Below, in pieces: positions 61,637 through 64,000 of a stretch of DNA of 64,000 nucleotides. Numbering within the stretch: position 1 is the stretch's first letter; each line of letters opens with the position of its first letter. The position numbers and the translations under genes are program-made. The notes beneath the pieces were generated by a model. That model was not told the DNA's origin. It searched no databases and saw nothing but the letters and a program-made list of their open reading frames with translations. Source of the stretch: Cupriavidus pauculus (lineage in GTDB: Bacteria > Pseudomonadota > Gammaproteobacteria > Burkholderiales > Burkholderiaceae); assembly GCF_008693385.1 (NCBI RefSeq), contig NZ_CP044067.1:1862501-1926500 (forward strand), in the 5' to 3' direction.

Positions 61637-63016
61637 GTGAAGATCTTGAACGGTGAAATGCCGTCGGGTGAGCCCGATGCGATGTCCGGAGCGCCCGCAC
61701 CCGCCGAGGCGCCTGGAGCCGTGAAGCGGGCCAGCGAGGGCGCGCGCGCGCTGCGGCTGGCCGTGGCGAGCTCCATGGTGTCCAAGGTGTGCAGCGTCAC
61801 GCTGCAGCTCGTCAGCATCCCGTTGTTTGCGAAGGTCCTCGACGTCGCCGATTTCAGCGCGCTGATGGTCTACAACGGCATCTCCGCATGGCTCGCGCTG
61901 GTGGCCATCGGCATCTGGCCCACCATCACCGCGATTGCGGCCGACGATCGCAAGCAGGCCATGCTCGCCGGTGTGGTGACCGTGTCCACCGCGGCGCTGT
62001 CGTCGCTGTTCATCGCGTTGATCGCCGCGGCGCTGCTGCTCAGGCCGTGGCTCGAGACCAGCGGCATCAACCTGTTCTCCGCGGGGCATTTCGATCTGTT
62101 CATCGCGGCCCTGGCGTGCTTTGCCACGCTGACGGTCCTGTCGATCGGCGAGGCCGTCAACCAGGGGCAGCACCGCCAGCACGTCAACAACCTCATCACT
62201 GCCGGTGGCAGCGTGCTCAACGTGATCTGCATCGTGCTGATCGCGTTCGTGGCACCGACGCACGCGGCGGACGTGACGTTCCTGTTCGTGGCCAGCCAGC
62301 TCGGCTTCGTGCTCGTGCGCGTGATCAACATGGGCGCCGTGCTGATGCGGGTCGGACGGCCGCGGCAATGGCCGGGCAAGGCGTTCGCGCTGGACCTTGC
62401 GCGCAACACGCGGTCGCTCGTGCAGGCCCAGCTTGCGCTCGCATTCATCCAGCAGGGGACGGTGCTGCTTTGCTACGAGATGGACCGTCCGCGCGACGCG
62501 GCGCTGCTGGCGCTGCTCTATCGCGCCAACCTGCTGCTGCACAGCCTCGTGTACATGATCAACCAGCCGCTCTGGCCGATCATCCACCGGCATATGCTGG
62601 CCGGCGACTGGGAATGGGTGTCTCGGACCTATCGCAAGCTTGGCGCGGTGTATGTCGCGTACGGCCTGCTAGCCGTGGCCGCCGCGCCGCTGGTGGGGAG
62701 CGCAGCAGTGTCATTGTGGACGTCGGGTGAATTCGTGATCCCGGCAAGCCAGGCCACGCTGTGCGCGGCCTACTTCGCGGTGCTGGTGGCCTCCGCCGCG
62801 AGCACGCCCGTGTTGATGGGCGCGCAGGCGTTCAGCAGCCTCGGCAATATCGGCACGATGGAACTGGTGGCGGCTTCGGTGCTGTGCGGGGCGCTGTATC
62901 TGGCCGATGCGGTGACCTTCCCCAATGTCGTGATCGCACTGCTGGTGGCAAACGGGGTGACGGCACTCTGGATGATGCCGGCCCGCGCGCTCGGTCTGCT
63001 CAGGCGCGCAGGATGA
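61637..63016 (+). CDS. wzx: Polysaccharide flippase, Wzx-like (MATE/MVF-type)
   Basis: 459 residues with about 12-14 hydrophobic helices after a 45-residue cytoplasmic start. The family pattern is seen in SMVSKVCSVTLQLVSIPLFA, FSALMVYNGISAWLALVAIG and LAFIQQGTVLLCYEMDRPRD. It moves lipid-linked repeat units across the inner membrane. Start taken as GTG at 61637, with AAGGGAG six bases upstream. The next gene, a probable polymerase, is convergent and 24 bp away, a normal pairing for Wzx and Wzy. Confidence 0.87.
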   Translation: MKILNGEMPSGEPDAMSGAPAPAEAPGAVKRASEGARALRLAVASSMVSKVCSVTLQLVSIPLFAKVLDVADFSALMVYNGISAWLALVAIGIWPTITAIAADDRKQAMLAGVVTVSTAALSSLFIALIAAALLLRPWLETSGINLFSAGHFDLFIAALACFATLTVLSIGEAVNQGQHRQHVNNLITAGGSVLNVICIVLIAFVAPTHAADVTFLFVASQLGFVLVRVINMGAVLMRVGRPRQWPGKAFALDLARNTRSLVQAQLALAFIQQGTVLLCYEMDRPRDAALLALLYRANLLLHSLVYMINQPLWPIIHRHMLAGDWEWVSRTYRKLGAVYVAYGLLAVAAAPLVGSAAVSLWTSGEFVIPASQATLCAAYFAVLVASAASTPVLMGAQAFSSLGNIGTMELVAASVLCGALYLADAVTFPNVVIALLVANGVTALWMMPARALGLLRRAG

Positions 63017-63040
63017 TGTCAACCCGCGCGCCAGGGCCGC

Positions 63041-64000
63041 TCAGGCGCGGCGCGGCGGGCCAGCAGGCCGGGCAGGATTGCCGAGGATATGGAGCGGTGC
63101 ACCGGCCGGCACGGTGGGCGCGGCGCGCCGTACGCGCCGCCGGCGGCGCGTCACGAACCAGCTGATCGTCATGAACGCCATCGCGGCGCCGCTACCGTAG
63201 GCCACCGCAACCATCAGCGCGCCTCGCAGCACGAAGATCAGATAGATCGAGAAATAGATGCCAGCGGGTTTGCCGACCGGTCCGCCCGCGTGGACCAGGC
63301 GGTCCAGAAAGCGCGTGACCAGCGCCAGCACCACCGCGACCAGCACCACGCCGAAGACCGAGAAGTCGATGTAACCCTCGGCGATCAGCGGCGACGACAG
63401 GTTGTCGAAGTCGAGCTTGTAATAGGCCATGAGGAACTGGCCGATATCGATGCCGGTCGCGTGCGGCTTGGTTTCCCACAGCGTATGCGGGACGAAGAAG
63501 AGCAGACTGCCGAGAATCTGCTCGCCATAGCGCGCGCCGTCACGGTTCACCATCTCCAGCACGGTGTGGATGTTCGACCAGGCATCGTAGTGCAGATCCA
63601 GGAAGTGCGAGAAATACATCCACGGGTCGAGAATCTCCGCGATATCCCAGGCATCCGGATTGACGTGCGTGAAGATCGAGGCGAGCGGAAAGAACACGCC
63701 CGTAAGCAGCAGCAGCGTGGTGACCTGGCGCCGCGGCGTGCGCGAGAACCACGGCAACAGCAGGAGCAGCAGGCTCAGATACACGGGGCCGATCGCGTTG
63801 CGCTTCTCGATTAGCGGATTCTGCGCCATCAGCACGCAACCGAACAGCAGTACCGCGAGCATCAGCCAGAAGGGCTGGCGCAGCAGCTTGCGGCCCTTCA
63901 CGTTGATCAGCATCAGCAGGGCCGGAATGGGCAGGAAGCAGAAGTACTTCTGTTGCAGCAGGTACTGCGGCGTGGCATCGACCAGTTCCTCCGCCGCGCG
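63041..64000 (-). CDS. Probable polysaccharide polymerase, Wzy-like, 5' part off the window
   Basis: 320 residues seen; the frame stays open to the window edge, so the start lies outside. At least six hydrophobic segments are present, for example FWLMLAVLLFGCVLMAQNPL and YLSLLLLLLPWFSR. A large periplasmic loop follows, with DIAEILDPWMYFSHFLDLHY and YGEQILGSLLFFVPHTLW. The C-terminal tail is cytoplasmic and basic. Layout and position beside the flippase suggest an O-antigen/EPS polymerase that joins repeat units on the outer face. Such proteins diverge strongly, so the call rests on topology and context. Confidence 0.7.
   Translation of the reverse strand, partial: RAAEELVDATPQYLLQQKYFCFLPIPALLMLINVKGRKLLRQPFWLMLAVLLFGCVLMAQNPLIEKRNAIGPVYLSLLLLLLPWFSRTPRRQVTTLLLLTGVFFPLASIFTHVNPDAWDIAEILDPWMYFSHFLDLHYDAWSNIHTVLEMVNRDGARYGEQILGSLLFFVPHTLWETKPHATGIDIGQFLMAYYKLDFDNLSSPLIAEGYIDFSVFGVVLVAVVLALVTRFLDRLVHAGGPVGKPAGIYFSIYLIFVLRGALMVAVAYGSGAAMAFMTISWFVTRRRRRVRRAAPTVPAGAPLHILGNPARPAGPPRRA

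Overview
The window looks like the origin region of the secondary replicon (chromid, chromosome 2) of a Cupriavidus-like betaproteobacterium (Burkholderiaceae). The reasons are the high GC content, a plasmid-type repA with parAB, and an Entner-Doudoroff gene set (zwf-pgl-glk facing edd) of the kind Cupriavidus carries on its second replicon. The genus is inferred from gene content, since no rRNA or other marker lies in the window.

Layout. (1) 1-9.5 kb: a minus-strand operon zwf-pgl-glk-response regulator-sensor kinase, then edd on the plus strand. Edd is flanked by two secreted minus-strand proteins that resemble the B and A parts of pertussis-type AB5 toxins. (2) 8.5-19.3 kb: housekeeping and accessory genes: an MscS channel, an MFS exporter, prfC, a YihY-family protein, two small exported proteins, a VpsR-like sigma-54 activator with an unknown upstream partner, and a purine permease. 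(3) 19.6-26.5 kb: the replication and partition region: a cold-shock gene, about 1.1 kb dense in a 17-bp repeat with DnaA-box-like sites, repA, a second cold-shock gene, parA, parB and a truncated integrase-like gene. (4) 27-29.3 kb: two receiver-like proteins and a small unknown. (5) 29.5-64 kb: a large exopolysaccharide locus: PAP2 phosphatase, initiating sugar-phosphate transferase, an amino acid:carrier-protein cassette, a GH2 hydrolase, a Crp-type regulator, manC, two Wzc-type proteins, Wzb, Wza, glycosyltransferases, an acetyltransferase, a deacetylase, a flippase and a probable polymerase that runs off the window.

The most striking feature is one 17-bp sequence, CGCAGAAACGGGTACGC, often extended by CTTTGG. 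I found about 32 copies by eye: 21 crowd the origin upstream of repA, the last five at a 22-23 bp period like plasmid iterons. Eleven more are scattered over 42 kb, between genes and inside glk, edd and a lipoprotein gene. The distant copies are better conserved than those in the origin, which suggests a selected binding site acting over the replicon, not decayed debris.

The polysaccharide locus holds two further unusual modules. One is ACP + acyl-CoA dehydrogenase + SerRS-like amino acid:carrier-protein ligase + DUF1839 + GH2, translationally coupled in part. The other is a Sco-like copper chaperone, a galactose-oxidase-type copper radical oxidase with a complete active site and a c-type cytochrome, next to a Tat-exported beta-helix protein. 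Together they suggest an exported glycan that may be aminoacylated and oxidised outside the cytoplasmic membrane. Gene starts were chosen from Shine-Dalgarno spacing where possible, and several are GTG.
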